A stretch of DNA of 64,000 nt from Actinomadura luzonensis (GTDB taxonomy: Bacteria; Actinomycetota; Actinomycetes; Streptosporangiales; Streptosporangiaceae): assembly GCF_022664455.2 (NCBI RefSeq), contig NZ_JAKRKC020000001.1, forward strand, positions 682,001-746,000, read 5' to 3'. Every line of letters starts with the position of its first letter. The stretch's first letter is position 1. The notes beneath the pieces are model-generated. The model had not been told where the DNA came from and did not search any database. It saw only the letters and a program-made list of their open reading frames with translations. This document shows positions 43,301 through 53,149 of this stretch, in pieces. The translations under genes and the position numbers were made by a program.

Positions 43301-43492
43301 GCGAGCGCGCTCCGGGCGTCCGTGGGGGCTCCGCTGCCGCCCGGCGAGCGCTTCGACGTCGCCCGCGTCACGGCCGCGGTCGAGGCGGCGCTGGGCGGCG
43401 CGCGGGCCGTCGAGGCCGGCGCCCGAGGCGCGGCCCTGCCGCTGGACGACCTCCTGGCCGTGGCGGCGGAAGGGAGCTACCTCCAGGGGTAG
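40325..43492 (+). CDS. AfsR/SARP-family transcriptional regulator with AAA and TPR domains
   Basis: 1055 aa. Residues 1-95: OmpR-like DNA-binding domain (MRFGVLGPVAVW, SQLRKALGDRDLVAYRAPGYVL). Residues about 95-245: BTAD (RLAEELGVDPGPELTALHQAIL). Residues about 280-560: NB-ARC/AAA ATPase with TGPGGVGKTRLALAVA (Walker A) and LLVLDNCEHVVEP (Walker B). The rest is TPR-like helices. This is the AfsR/large SARP design that activates secondary-metabolite or morphogenesis genes after ATP-dependent switching. ATG at 40325 is chosen because the domain begins there; an in-frame ATG at 40292 lies inside the operator-like repeats. Coding composition shifts to G-ending codons around 41460-42080. Confidence 0.9.
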   Translation: MRFGVLGPVAVWTADGEPVRVPEVKVRALLARLLIDGGRTVSADRLVADLWGEHPPAGAPAALRVKVSQLRKALGDRDLVAYRAPGYVLRATPDDAARFEDLLDHARRAPDPAGRATSLRAALELWRGAAYAEFADEPFARAVAARLEERRLAALEDLAEVRLDLGEHAALAADLAELVARHPLRERLRAAHLRALYLSGRQGEALAAYEGVRGRLAEELGVDPGPELTALHQAILRHSPSLHPLSSGPLPSGPSRQGSFPRGPFPEPGGVPGGRGNLPAPLTSLVGRAEAVGEVRGLLRAHRLVTLTGPGGVGKTRLALAVARDAVPEGGAWLVELAALPRGAGPAEVAESVAAVLGVRDDAAACVTERLVSVLRSRETLLVLDNCEHVVEPVAELVAWLLRAVAGLRVLVTGQEPLRIGGERVWQVPPLEASAAVELFAARAGVAVDAGVAVDAGVAAVCARLDGLPLAVELAATRVRALGVAELAARLDDRFGVLTAGLRDAPARQRTLRAMIDWSWELLGGAERVVLRRLAVQVGGCSLEAAERVCAEPGVEVLEALARLVERSLVVRAGSRYRLLESVAAYGRERLREAGEEETITLRHARYYVGLAEREEPHLRGHEQRRALALLDAESANLRAALENAIRLGAPADALRLVNALAWYWVLRGRLGEGRRALENALAAAGRDAPGAAVAEVWLAGMRMLSGQPQALDPAVFDAVEDPPARARAQWFAGFAMFGYDDLSASVGLVRAALAGFRALGDAWGTGAALNVLARHAAMRGDLEALRRDGEQGLALFRQTGDRWGEMRAAENLSTLAEITGDYARAAELREEGLRMAEELGLWSSVPDALSRLGRIALLTGDHAAADDYHERAARLAAAQSNRPAEEFAELGLALSARRQGRLEEAERRLRHWLEWVMDVAGEPGAALILAELGFSAEQRGDAGQALALQLRGLAAARRVGDPRAVALALEGLAGARALAGRHEEAALLLGHASALRASVGAPLPPGERFDVARVTAAVEAALGGARAVEAGARGAALPLDDLLAVAAEGSYLQG
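41654..41700 (+). repeat. 18-bp tandem duplication in the SARP ATPase domain
   Basis: Two complete 18-bp units (starting 41654 and 41672) and an 11-bp partial third encode AGVAVD-AGVAVD-AGVA after the ATPase core. It falls in the G-rich segment of the gene and stays in frame. Confidence 0.85.
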
Positions 43493-44199
43493 CCCGTGTA
43501 GGCGGGGTGGAGGCCGGCGGCGAGCTCCTCCCTGCGCCGCTCCTGGGCCTGGGTGATCCGCAGCACGACGGGGACCGCGAGGGCGGCCGCGATCAGCGAC
43601 AGCCCGATGCTCACCACGTCGAAGCGGGCGGCCGCCGCGTACTCCTCCGCCTCCTCGGCCCGGAACAGCGCGCGGGAGATGAGGCCCGCGCCCCAGTTGC
43701 TGACCAGCCAGGCCGCCCACCAGGCGTGGAAGAGCGCCTTCGGCGGGGACGGGGTGCGGGCGGAGGCGTCCCAGACGTCGTCCACGACCTGCTTGGGGAA
43801 CCAGAGCGCCACGATCGGGACGACCCAGCCGAGCACCGCCCAGACGCGCGAGTGCCGGTGCGCGTGCGGCGCCAGCGCCTCGGCGTTGACCCGCGTCCGG
43901 TACAGCCAGACCAGGAACGCCACGGCCGCGGCCAGGTAGGTGACGGTCTCCACGATGCCGGACACGCCGTGGACGAGGTCGCCGGCGTCGATCTCGCTCT
44001 GCGGCACCGCCGCCACGCCGCCGAGGATGCGGTCGATGAGGTCCGCGTACCAGAGGTCGATGACCGCGGCGACGACGCTGACCAGCGAGGTGATCCCGAG
44101 CGCCGCCACGGCGAGGACCGCGAGGCCGCGGACCGGGCGTAAGGGCGGGGGTGGCGGCGGATATGACGGATGTGTGGGGGAAGGAGGGGGCGGGTACAT
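43477..44199 (-). CDS. DUF4328 membrane protein
   Basis: 240 aa. N-terminus is proline-rich (YPPPPSPTHPSYPPPPPPL), then about five hydrophobic segments: LAVLAVAALGITSLVSVVAA, a segment near residue 95, VWAVLGWVVPIVALWFPKQVVDDVWDAS (the DUF4328 signature WxVPivnlw.P.q...diw), WWAAWLVSNW, and a last one near 200-220. Inner-membrane protein of unknown role. ATG used; GTG directly before it is an alternative, both behind AAAGG. Overlaps the 3' end of the SARP by 16 bp (convergent). Confidence 0.85.
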   Translation of the reverse strand: MYPPPPSPTHPSYPPPPPPLRPVRGLAVLAVAALGITSLVSVVAAVIDLWYADLIDRILGGVAAVPQSEIDAGDLVHGVSGIVETVTYLAAAVAFLVWLYRTRVNAEALAPHAHRHSRVWAVLGWVVPIVALWFPKQVVDDVWDASARTPSPPKALFHAWWAAWLVSNWGAGLISRALFRAEEAEEYAAAARFDVVSIGLSLIAAALAVPVVLRITQAQERRREELAAGLHPAYTGYPWR

Positions 44200-44264
44200 C
44201 ACTGCAGCCTTTCTGGCGGGGTTGACGGGCGGCGCACCAGTATGACGAGCCAGATTGCGGTAAA

Positions 44265-44281
44265 GGATGGGTTATCCATCC
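44265..44281. promoter_or_regulatory. short inverted repeat upstream of glgB
   Basis: GGATGG-GTTAT-CCATCC, perfect 6-bp arms, lies in the 188-bp divergent gap between the DUF4328 gene and glgB. The surrounding 44240-44350 is AT-richer and probably contains the glgB promoter; no confident -35/-10 pair was seen. Confidence 0.3.
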
Positions 44282-44387
44282 CGGCACCCTCTTGTGATGA
44301 ACCCGGGATTTTGCACTTTCTGTGATTGTCTCGGCGAAAGCGGGCAGTGCCTGGGATGGACGGTCGTCATAGTGCAGGGTTGGGAGC

Positions 44388-46562
<2,175 letters not shown>

Positions 46563-46599
46563 ACGTCAGGGGTGCGGTCGCTGAAAGTTCGGTGAGAAA

Positions 46600-46626
46600 C
46601 CGGACCGGAGGCCTGTGCCTGTCCGG
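46600..46626 (+). terminator. hairpin after glgB
   Basis: Outer CCGGAC/GTCCGG and inner AGGC/GCCT stems around CTGT form a hairpin with a 3-base bulge, 38 bp past glgB and 46 bp before the subtilase start. There is no T-run. It could terminate glgB transcripts or lie in the protease leader. Confidence 0.4.
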
Positions 46627-46671
46627 GAAATCGCCCTAAACTCCGAGATCATCCCCTTCGGAGGAAGACGC

Positions 46672-48663
46672 GTGCGATTTCGCCATATGATCGTTTGCTC
46701 GGTCGCTCTGGCCCTGATGCCGTTATCGGGCCCGGCCTACGCGGACGACCCCACCCCGACGCCGACGCCCGCGCCCACCGCCACCCCGGCACCGGCCCCC
46801 TCCGGCTCGGAGACCCCGGGCGCCTCGCAGCCTCCGGGAACCCCGGAGGAGAAGGTGGAGGACGGCTTAGGCGCCGGCGGCGGCACCGAGCGGGCCATCG
46901 TCGAGATGACCGACCCCGGGCAGAACGAGCCCGTGGCGAGCCAGGCGGCGGCCGAGAGCGTGGACGTGGTGCTGCGCCCGCGGAACCAGTCGTTCATGGT
47001 CGTCCAGGGCACGGCGGAGGAGCTGACCAGGCTCGCCGCCGACCCGCGGGTGACCTCGATCCACCGGGACCGGACGTACACGCCGGCCGACGTGGCCCCC
47101 AACCTCAAGCTCATCGGCGCCGACCAGGCGCAGGCCAAGGGCTTCACGGGCAGCGGGCAGGCGGTGGCGGTGCTGGACACCGGCATCGACCGCGACCACC
47201 CGTGGTTCAGCGGCCGGATCGTGGCCGAGGCGTGCTTCTCGGCCACCGAGACCGGCGTCGAGTCCCTGTGCCCGAACGGGCAGAACGAGCAGATCGGCGA
47301 GGGCGCGGCCGACGCCATGACGGCCAAGTGCCTGACCGGCGCCGAGAACCTGTGCGAGCACGGCAGCCACGTCGCCGGCATCGCGGCCGGCACCGGCGGC
47401 GTCGCGCCGGGCGCGGGCATCGTGGCGGTGCAGGTGTTCAGCCGGGTCAACGACGAGGGCGTGTGCGGCGAGGCGAGCTGCCTGCTGGCCTTCGAGTCGT
47501 CGCTGCGCCTGGCCCTGGACTACGTGGCCGGGCTGGACCAGCCGCTCGCGGCGGTCAACCTGAGCCTCGGCGGCGCGCTGTCGGAGACCGAGTGCGACTC
47601 CGGCGAGGAGGGCGCGGTGCTCAAGCCGAAGATCGACGCGCTGCTCGCCAAGGGCGTGGCGACCGTGGTGGCGGCGGGCAACGAGTTCTTCGAGGGGGCG
47701 TCGTACCCGGCGTGCATCTCCTCGGCGGTGGCCGTCGGCGCGAACGACAACAACGACGGCATCGCGGACTTCTCCAACCGGGGCGCGCTGCTGGACCTGT
47801 TCGCGCCGGGCGTGGACGTCGAGTCGTCGGTGCCGGACAACGCGACGGCCGTCTACAGCGGCACGTCCATGGCGACGCCGCACGTGGCGGGCGCGCTGGC
47901 GCTGATGAAGCAGGCCAAGCCGCAGACCCCGATCGGGGACCTGATCAACGAGCTCAAGAGCACCGGGCGGCCCTACACCTACGAGGCGAACGGCACGCAG
48001 GTCACCACGCCGCGCCTGGACCTGGCGGCCGCCCTGGCGGGGGCCTCGCCGCAGCCGACGGTGTCGCAGTCGCCGGTCGCGCCGGAGCCGAGCCCGTCCG
48101 CGGACGACGGCGACCCGGACCCCGGCCAGCCGGACGACCCGACGGACGACCCGACGGACGACCCCACGGACGACCCCACGGACGACGCCTCGCCGGACCC
48201 GCAGCCGTCCTCGTCCACCTCTCCGGTGCCGCTGCCGACCGTGACGGTCACCGTCACCGTGACGCCGACGCCGTCGCCGACCAGCACGGCCTCGGTCTGC
48301 ACGCGCGGCACGGCGGCCAAGAAGCTGCCGGCCAGGAAGTGGGCCGTCGAGATCCACCGCAGCAGCGGCACGATCTCCGACGCCACGCTCACCTGCTACC
48401 TGAAGCTGATCGCGAAGTCGAGCAAGGTCTTCCCGGAGCTGACGAAGGCGTCGTCGCTGGGCAAGGCGTACCGGGTGCTGAAGAACGGCAAGACGAACAA
48501 GGCCAAGTTGGACGCCGCGCTGCTGACGGCCTGGCTGAACTGGGCGCACGGCACGAACGGCACGACCACCCTCATTGCCGCCGAGAAGGTGCGGATGGTG
48601 AGCAAGCCCTCCGCGTCGGCGTTGAAGAAGGCGACGAAGAACGTCCTCAAAACCGTCAAATAG
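46672..48663 (+). CDS. secreted subtilisin-like serine protease with repeat linker and basic C-domain
   Basis: 663 aa. Signal peptide residues 1-24 (IVCSVALALMPLSGPAYA). A Pro/Thr-rich segment (PTPTPTPAPT) and an inhibitor-like propeptide follow. The S8 domain has Asp169 (VLDTGIDRDH), His230 (HGSHVAGIAAG) and Ser399 (GTSMATPHVAG), with extra Cys (for example EACFSA, GVCGEASCLL) that may pair. Past residue 460 come Asp/Pro repeats (DDPT units), a VTVTVTVTPTPS linker and a ~110-residue basic domain CTRGTAAKKLPARKW...LKKATKNVLKTVK that I do not recognise. GTG start with GGAGGAAGA upstream. Confidence 0.9.
   Translation: MRFRHMIVCSVALALMPLSGPAYADDPTPTPTPAPTATPAPAPSGSETPGASQPPGTPEEKVEDGLGAGGGTERAIVEMTDPGQNEPVASQAAAESVDVVLRPRNQSFMVVQGTAEELTRLAADPRVTSIHRDRTYTPADVAPNLKLIGADQAQAKGFTGSGQAVAVLDTGIDRDHPWFSGRIVAEACFSATETGVESLCPNGQNEQIGEGAADAMTAKCLTGAENLCEHGSHVAGIAAGTGGVAPGAGIVAVQVFSRVNDEGVCGEASCLLAFESSLRLALDYVAGLDQPLAAVNLSLGGALSETECDSGEEGAVLKPKIDALLAKGVATVVAAGNEFFEGASYPACISSAVAVGANDNNDGIADFSNRGALLDLFAPGVDVESSVPDNATAVYSGTSMATPHVAGALALMKQAKPQTPIGDLINELKSTGRPYTYEANGTQVTTPRLDLAAALAGASPQPTVSQSPVAPEPSPSADDGDPDPGQPDDPTDDPTDDPTDDPTDDASPDPQPSSSTSPVPLPTVTVTVTVTPTPSPTSTASVCTRGTAAKKLPARKWAVEIHRSSGTISDATLTCYLKLIAKSSKVFPELTKASSLGKAYRVLKNGKTNKAKLDAALLTAWLNWAHGTNGTTTLIAAEKVRMVSKPSASALKKATKNVLKTVK
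48133..48186 (+). repeat. 12-bp tandem repeat coding DDPT units
   Basis: Four and a half in-frame 12-bp units (GACGACCCGACG-like) encode DDPT-DDPT-DDPT-DDPT-DD between the protease and C-terminal domain. The acidic Asp ladder might bind calcium. Confidence 0.85.
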
Positions 48664-48673
48664 CTAGATGTCA

Positions 48674-48707
48674 GGAAAAGGCCGGTCGGGAACGACCGGC
48701 CTTTTCC
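48674..48707 (+). terminator. perfect 15-bp hairpin terminator
   Basis: GGAAAAGGCCGGTCG and its exact complement CGACCGGCCTTTTCC pair across a GGAA tetraloop, 10 bp after the first subtilase stop. The AAAA/TTTT arms provide the T-run, making this the clearest intrinsic terminator in the window. Confidence 0.9.
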
Positions 48708-48828
48708 GTTGCCGGGCTGAAGCGGGTAAAAAACCATTCATCGTTCACCCGAGCCACATTCACCCCCCACATCACACAAGACACAGCCGGGGATGTAACG
48801 CCCTAACGCCCATCCTCGGAGGAACCCC

Positions 48829-50292
48829 GTGAGGCTACGGTCCTTGCTCGCCCGCGCCGCCGCGCTGGCCACCACCACGGCCGTGCTCGGCACGGCGCCG
48901 GCCCTGTACGCCGAGACCTACGACACGCCCGGCCCGCCCTCGGCCACGCCGGGCGCGGGAGCGCTGAACGCCGACTCCACCGACACGACCGGCCCCGTGA
49001 TCAGCGAGGCGCTGGTGCGGGAGATCCAGTCGAAGACCCGGGTGCGCTCCATCATCCAGCTCCGGCCGGGGCAGAGCGTCAAGGCCGTCGCCGGCGACAT
49101 CGAACGGGCCTCCGAGGGCAGCCGCGTCCTGGAGACCGCCGCCTCGCCGAACTTCTTCGTCGCCGAGGTCGACCAGATGACGCTGGCCCGGCTGAAGAAG
49201 GACGGCCGCGTCCAGTCCGTCTACAAGGACGAGCTGAGCGCGCCGACCCCGCTCGCCGCCTGGGAGAACCCTGGGGGCCTGGAGATCAGCACCAACCTGA
49301 TCGGCTCCAACCGGGCCAACGACGCCGGCTGGACCGGCAGGGGGGCCACGGTCGCCGTCCTGGACACCGGGATCGACCGCGACCATCCCTTCTTCACCGG
49401 CCGCCTGGTGGACGAGGCGTGCTTCTCCTCCTCCGACGCCGGCGACGGCACGGTCTCGCTCTGCCCGAACAACCAGCCGAGCCAGACCGGCGCGGGGGCC
49501 GCCGACGCCGAGACCGCGCAGTGCGTCGTCAACCAGGTCAACGCCTGCTCGCACGGCACCCACGTGGCCGGGATCGCGGCCGGGCGCATGGTCACCGGAG
49601 CGCCGTCGAACGGGGTGGCGCCCGAGGCCGGCATCCTGGCCATCCAGGTGTTCAGCCGCATGGACAACGCCATGTCCTGCGCCACCCGGGGCGCGACCGC
49701 GCCGTGCTTCCTCAGCTACACCTCCGACCAGAAGCTGGCGCTGGAGTACGTGGCGCGGGTGGCCCGCAGCCGCAACGTCGCCTCGGTCAACATGAGCCTG
49801 GGCGGCGGGGGGCCGTTCACGCAGGCGTGCGACGCCGACCCGAGCGCGTCGGCGGTCAAGCCCGAGTTCGACACGCTGGTGGGGCTCGGGGTGGCCCCGG
49901 TGGTGGCGGCCGGCAACAACGGCTTCGCCAACGGCGTCTCCGCGCCCGCCTGCATCTCGACGGCCGTCACCGTGGGGGCCAGCGACAACCAGGACGCGCT
50001 GGCCACCTTCACCAACCGGGGGCCGCTGCTGGACCTGTTCGCGCCGGGGGTGGCGATCCGGTCGTCGGTGCCCGGGGGGACGTACCAGGAGAAGAGCGGC
50101 ACGTCCATGGCCGCGCCGCACGTGGCGGGCACGTTCGCGCTGCTCAAGCAGGAGTACCCGGACTTCACGGTCGCGCAGACCCTGCAGCGCCTCCAGACCA
50201 CGGGCCGCGGCCTCCAGTACACCGCGGACCAGACCCCGACGATCACCCCCCGCGTCGACGCCGCCGCCGCCACGGGCACCGCCGCCGCCTGA
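48829..50292 (+). CDS. secreted subtilisin-like serine protease (compact paralogue)
   Basis: 487 aa. Signal peptide about residues 1-28 (LLARAAALATTTAVLGTAPALYA core). Propeptide with VRSIIQLRPGQSVKAV. S8 domain: Asp179 (VLDTGIDRDH), His242 (HGTHVAGIAAG), Ser426 (GTSMAAPHVAG). It shares with its neighbour the rare Cys-containing insertions (DEACFSS, CSHGTH, SAPACIST), so the two are tandem paralogues. This one lacks the acidic repeats and basic tail. GTG start with GGAGGAA upstream. It probably has its own promoter downstream of the strong terminator. Confidence 0.92.
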   Translation: MRLRSLLARAAALATTTAVLGTAPALYAETYDTPGPPSATPGAGALNADSTDTTGPVISEALVREIQSKTRVRSIIQLRPGQSVKAVAGDIERASEGSRVLETAASPNFFVAEVDQMTLARLKKDGRVQSVYKDELSAPTPLAAWENPGGLEISTNLIGSNRANDAGWTGRGATVAVLDTGIDRDHPFFTGRLVDEACFSSSDAGDGTVSLCPNNQPSQTGAGAADAETAQCVVNQVNACSHGTHVAGIAAGRMVTGAPSNGVAPEAGILAIQVFSRMDNAMSCATRGATAPCFLSYTSDQKLALEYVARVARSRNVASVNMSLGGGGPFTQACDADPSASAVKPEFDTLVGLGVAPVVAAGNNGFANGVSAPACISTAVTVGASDNQDALATFTNRGPLLDLFAPGVAIRSSVPGGTYQEKSGTSMAAPHVAGTFALLKQEYPDFTVAQTLQRLQTTGRGLQYTADQTPTITPRVDAAAATGTAAA

Positions 50293-50313
50293 CGCGCCCG
50301 CCCGCCCGGCCGC

Positions 50314-50967
50314 TCAGGGCAGCGGGGCGAGCGGGAGGGCTTCGACGTCGAGGACGAGGTCGGCGGTGTCGCGGGTGGCGCGGATGGCGGCGGCGTTCGG
50401 CTCGTCGACCTCGGCGACCCAGCGCGCCGCCTGCTCCGGCGCCTTGCCGTGGCGGACGTGCCGCCGGGTGAGGCGGTCGAGGCGGAGGCGGTCGTCGAGG
50501 TCGGCGTACCAGACCTCGGTCAGGGCGGAGCGGACCTGCCGCCACGGGTCGCGCGGGATGAGCAGGTAGTTGCCCTCGGTGACGACCACGCGGGCGGCCG
50601 GCGGCACGGGGATGGCCCCGGCGATGGGCTGTTCGAGGTCGCGGTCGAAGGACGGGGCGTAGACGGTGGCGCCGGTGTCGGCGCGGAGGCGGCGCAGCAG
50701 GGCGAGGTAGCCGTGGCCGTCGAAGGTGTCGATGGCGCCCTTGCGGCCGAGCCTGCCGAGGCGGCGCAGCTCGACGTCGGCGAGGTGGAAGCCGTCCATC
50801 GGCACCTGGACGGCGGGCAGGCCGGCCGCGGTGAGCCGGGCGGCGAGCCAGCCGGCCAGGGTGGACTTGCCCGCGCCCGGGCAGCCCGCGATGCCGAGCA
50901 CGACCCGCCCGCCGTCCGCGGGCAGGAGGTCGCGGACGCGCGCGACCAGGAGGCCGGGGGTGGTCAT
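50314..50967 (-). CDS. nucleoside/pantothenate kinase-like P-loop protein
   Basis: 217 aa. Walker A GIAGCPGAGKSTLAGWL at about residue 25, then VPMDGFHLADVEL (catalytic Asp as in uridine and pantothenate kinases), APSFDRDLEQP, VVTEGNYLLIP and LRLDRLTRRHVRHGKAPEQA. These are the motifs of YfdH/FruR-region nucleoside/nucleotide kinase family proteins that phosphorylate small metabolites such as sugars, nucleosides or pantothenate. ATG start. Convergent with the subtilase gene and divergent from sppA. Substrate unknown. Confidence 0.85.
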   Translation of the reverse strand: MTTPGLLVARVRDLLPADGGRVVLGIAGCPGAGKSTLAGWLAARLTAAGLPAVQVPMDGFHLADVELRRLGRLGRKGAIDTFDGHGYLALLRRLRADTGATVYAPSFDRDLEQPIAGAIPVPPAARVVVTEGNYLLIPRDPWRQVRSALTEVWYADLDDRLRLDRLTRRHVRHGKAPEQAARWVAEVDEPNAAAIRATRDTADLVLDVEALPLAPLP

Positions 50968-51126
50968 CGGGCCCCGCCCGCCGACGGGGCCAGGGTGCGG
51001 GCGGGATGGCGGTGGTGCACCCACCCATTGTCCTGGGTGCCCGCACCCGGCCTGCTCGCCGGGGCCGCGCACCAAGCGTCCGGCCGACTGAGCACGATTC
51101 GAAATGCGTCGCTTAGGGTGAGTTGT

Positions 51127-52824
51127 ATGGACCCAGGCAAGGCGATCTTCGAAACCGTCGACAGGCTCCGCCAGCGGCGCACCGGCCCGCTGGTCCTTGA
51201 GCTGGATCTCACCGAGGGCGTCACGGAGGGGCCGCCGGCGGATCCGCTGGCCGCCGTGCTGTCCATGCGCAAGACGCGCCTCGCCGACATCGTCGGCGGG
51301 CTGCGGCGGGCCCGCCAGGACTCCCGGGTCAAGGCGCTCGTCGTCAAGATCGGCGGCCAGCCGCTCGGGCTGGGCATGGTGCAGGAGCTGCGCCAGGCCG
51401 TCATCCACTTCCGGGCCTCGGGCAAGCTGACCGTCGCCTTCGCCGAGACCTTCGGCGAGTTCGGCGGCGGCACCGTCCCCTACTACCTGGCCAGCGCCTT
51501 CGAGCGGGTCTGCCTGCAGCCGAGCGGCGACGTCGGGCTCACCGGCGTGGCACTGGAGCAGCGCTTCGTCAAGGGCGCGCTGGCGAAGCTGGGCGTGGAC
51601 TACGAGCTCGGCCAGCGTCACGAGTACAAGACCGCGGCCAACACGTTCACCCAGGACCACATGACCGAGCCGCACCGCGAGTCGGTGGGCCGCATCGTGG
51701 AGTCGGTCACCGAGACGATGATCAACGGCATCGCGGACGGCCGCCGGCTGGACCCCGGCAAGGTGCGCGAACTGATCGACCGGGGCCCGTTCACCGCCGC
51801 CGAGGCCGAGGAGGCCGGGCTGGTGGACCGGCTGGCCTACCGCGACGAAGTGTACGACGAGGTCAAGCAGGCGGCGGGCGCGGACGCGCACCTGCTGTAC
51901 GTGTCGAGGTACGCCCGCGCGGCGGCGGTCAGGAAGCTGCCGCACCCCATGTCCGACGGGATCGCGCTGGTCCACGGCATCGGCATGATCAAGACCGGTC
52001 GCAGCGGCCGGAGCCCGCTCGGCGGGGGCGGCGCCATGGGCTCCGACACGATCAGCGCTGCGCTGCGGGCCGCCCGCCGGGACGAGCACATCAAGGCCGT
52101 GGTGTTCCGGGTGGACAGCCCGGGCGGCTCGTACGTGGCCTCCGACACCGTGTGGCGCGAGGTGACGCTGACGCGCAAGGTCAAGCCGGTCATCGTGTCG
52201 ATGGGCGACCTGGCGGCGTCCGGCGGCTACTTCGTGTCGATGGCCGCCGACGTGATCGTGGCCCAGCCGGGGACGCTGACCGGGTCGATCGGCGTGTACG
52301 GCGGCAAGGCCGTCTTCGCCGACCTGATGCAAAAAATCGGGATAAACACGGAAATGGTGGCCGAGGGCGCCAACGCCGGCATGTTCTCCACCTCCCGCAC
52401 CTTCTCCCCCGAGCAGTGGGAGCGCATGAACGCCTGGCTCGACCGCATCTACGACGACTTCGTCGGCAAGGTGGCCCAGAGCCGGGACCTCAGCAGGGAG
52501 CGCACCCACGAGCTGGCCAGGGGCCGCGTCTGGACCGGCGCCGACGCGCACGCCCAAGGCCTCGTGGACGAGCTCGGCGGCCTGGAGGACGCCCTGACGC
52601 TGGCCAGGAAGCGGGCCGGGCTGAGCGAGGACGCGCCGGTGCGGATGTACCCGCGGCTCAACCCGCTGGAGCGGCTGCGCGGCCCGGAGTCCAGCGAGGA
52701 CAAGTCGGCCGCCCTCGCCAGGATCCGGCTCGACGCCTGGGGGCCCCTGGCCCGCCTGTCGGCCGAGCTGGGCCTGCCCGCCGCGGGCCCGCTGATCCTG
52801 CCGGAGTGGTACACGATCCGCTGA
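51127..52824 (+). CDS. sppA: signal peptide peptidase A-type S49 protease, apparently soluble
   Basis: 565 aa, two tandem S49 domains as in E. coli SppA. The N-terminal domain supplies the general-base Lys168 (QRHEYKTAANTF) and the C-terminal domain the nucleophile Ser365 (GDLAASGGYF), with VFRVDSPGGS and GTLTGSIGVYGGK around it. No transmembrane anchor or signal peptide precedes MDPGKAIFETV, unlike the E. coli enzyme, so it may act at the inner face or in the cytoplasm. ATG start; upstream region AGGGTGAGTTGT. The stop codon is the first TGA of an 11-bp tandem repeat. Confidence 0.9.
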   Translation: MDPGKAIFETVDRLRQRRTGPLVLELDLTEGVTEGPPADPLAAVLSMRKTRLADIVGGLRRARQDSRVKALVVKIGGQPLGLGMVQELRQAVIHFRASGKLTVAFAETFGEFGGGTVPYYLASAFERVCLQPSGDVGLTGVALEQRFVKGALAKLGVDYELGQRHEYKTAANTFTQDHMTEPHRESVGRIVESVTETMINGIADGRRLDPGKVRELIDRGPFTAAEAEEAGLVDRLAYRDEVYDEVKQAAGADAHLLYVSRYARAAAVRKLPHPMSDGIALVHGIGMIKTGRSGRSPLGGGGAMGSDTISAALRAARRDEHIKAVVFRVDSPGGSYVASDTVWREVTLTRKVKPVIVSMGDLAASGGYFVSMAADVIVAQPGTLTGSIGVYGGKAVFADLMQKIGINTEMVAEGANAGMFSTSRTFSPEQWERMNAWLDRIYDDFVGKVAQSRDLSRERTHELARGRVWTGADAHAQGLVDELGGLEDALTLARKRAGLSEDAPVRMYPRLNPLERLRGPESSEDKSAALARIRLDAWGPLARLSAELGLPAAGPLILPEWYTIR

Positions 52825-52875
52825 CCGGCCGCTGACCGGCCGCCGACCGGCCGCCGACCGGCCCCCGACCGGCCA
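52821..52875. repeat. five 11-bp tandem repeats at the sppA stop
   Basis: CTGACCGGCCG, twice exact, then CCGACCGGCCG and two close variants run contiguously with an 11-bp period. The first TGA is the sppA stop codon. Such helical-turn periodicity might be a binding array, though simple slippage is equally possible. Confidence 0.85.
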
Positions 52876-52904
52876 CGCCGGACTGCGGGCCGTTCGGCCT
52901 GCGC

Positions 52905-53128
52905 GCCGGAGAGGGACCGGACCGCCTCCAGCGCGATGTCCTCGGCGGCGGTGCCCACGACGGCGTCACCGTTCGGCGGGTGGCAGTGGAAGTAGTAGAG
53001 CACGCTGGAGCGCAACGCGTCCGGCTGGTCGATCTCGACGCGGACCGCGTTGCCCGGTCTCCCAGTCCCACTCGAAGGTCTCCAGGACGGTGGTGTACAC
53101 CTCGCCGTGGTCGGCCGGCGCCGCACCG
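52905..53128 (-). pseudogene. frameshifted gene remnant, family not recognised
   Basis: On the minus strand one frame reads ADHGEVYTTVLETFEWDWETG and then, after a one-base shift near 53053, another reads NAVRVEIDQPDALRSS, VLYYFHCHPPNGDAV and VGTAAEDIALEAVRSL. The two halves join smoothly if a single C is removed, so this looks like a ~70-residue piece of a real protein with a frameshift, or a sequence error. The N-terminal part merges with the end of the flavin reductase and no start is evident. Function unknown. Confidence 0.55.
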
Positions 53129-53149
53129 CGCCCCAGCCACGGGTGTTGA

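Noticed and set aside
39378..44199. A secondary-metabolite gene cluster because of SARP plus imine reductase
   Set aside because: No PKS, NRPS, terpene or RiPP core gene or transporter is present in the block; too little for a cluster call.
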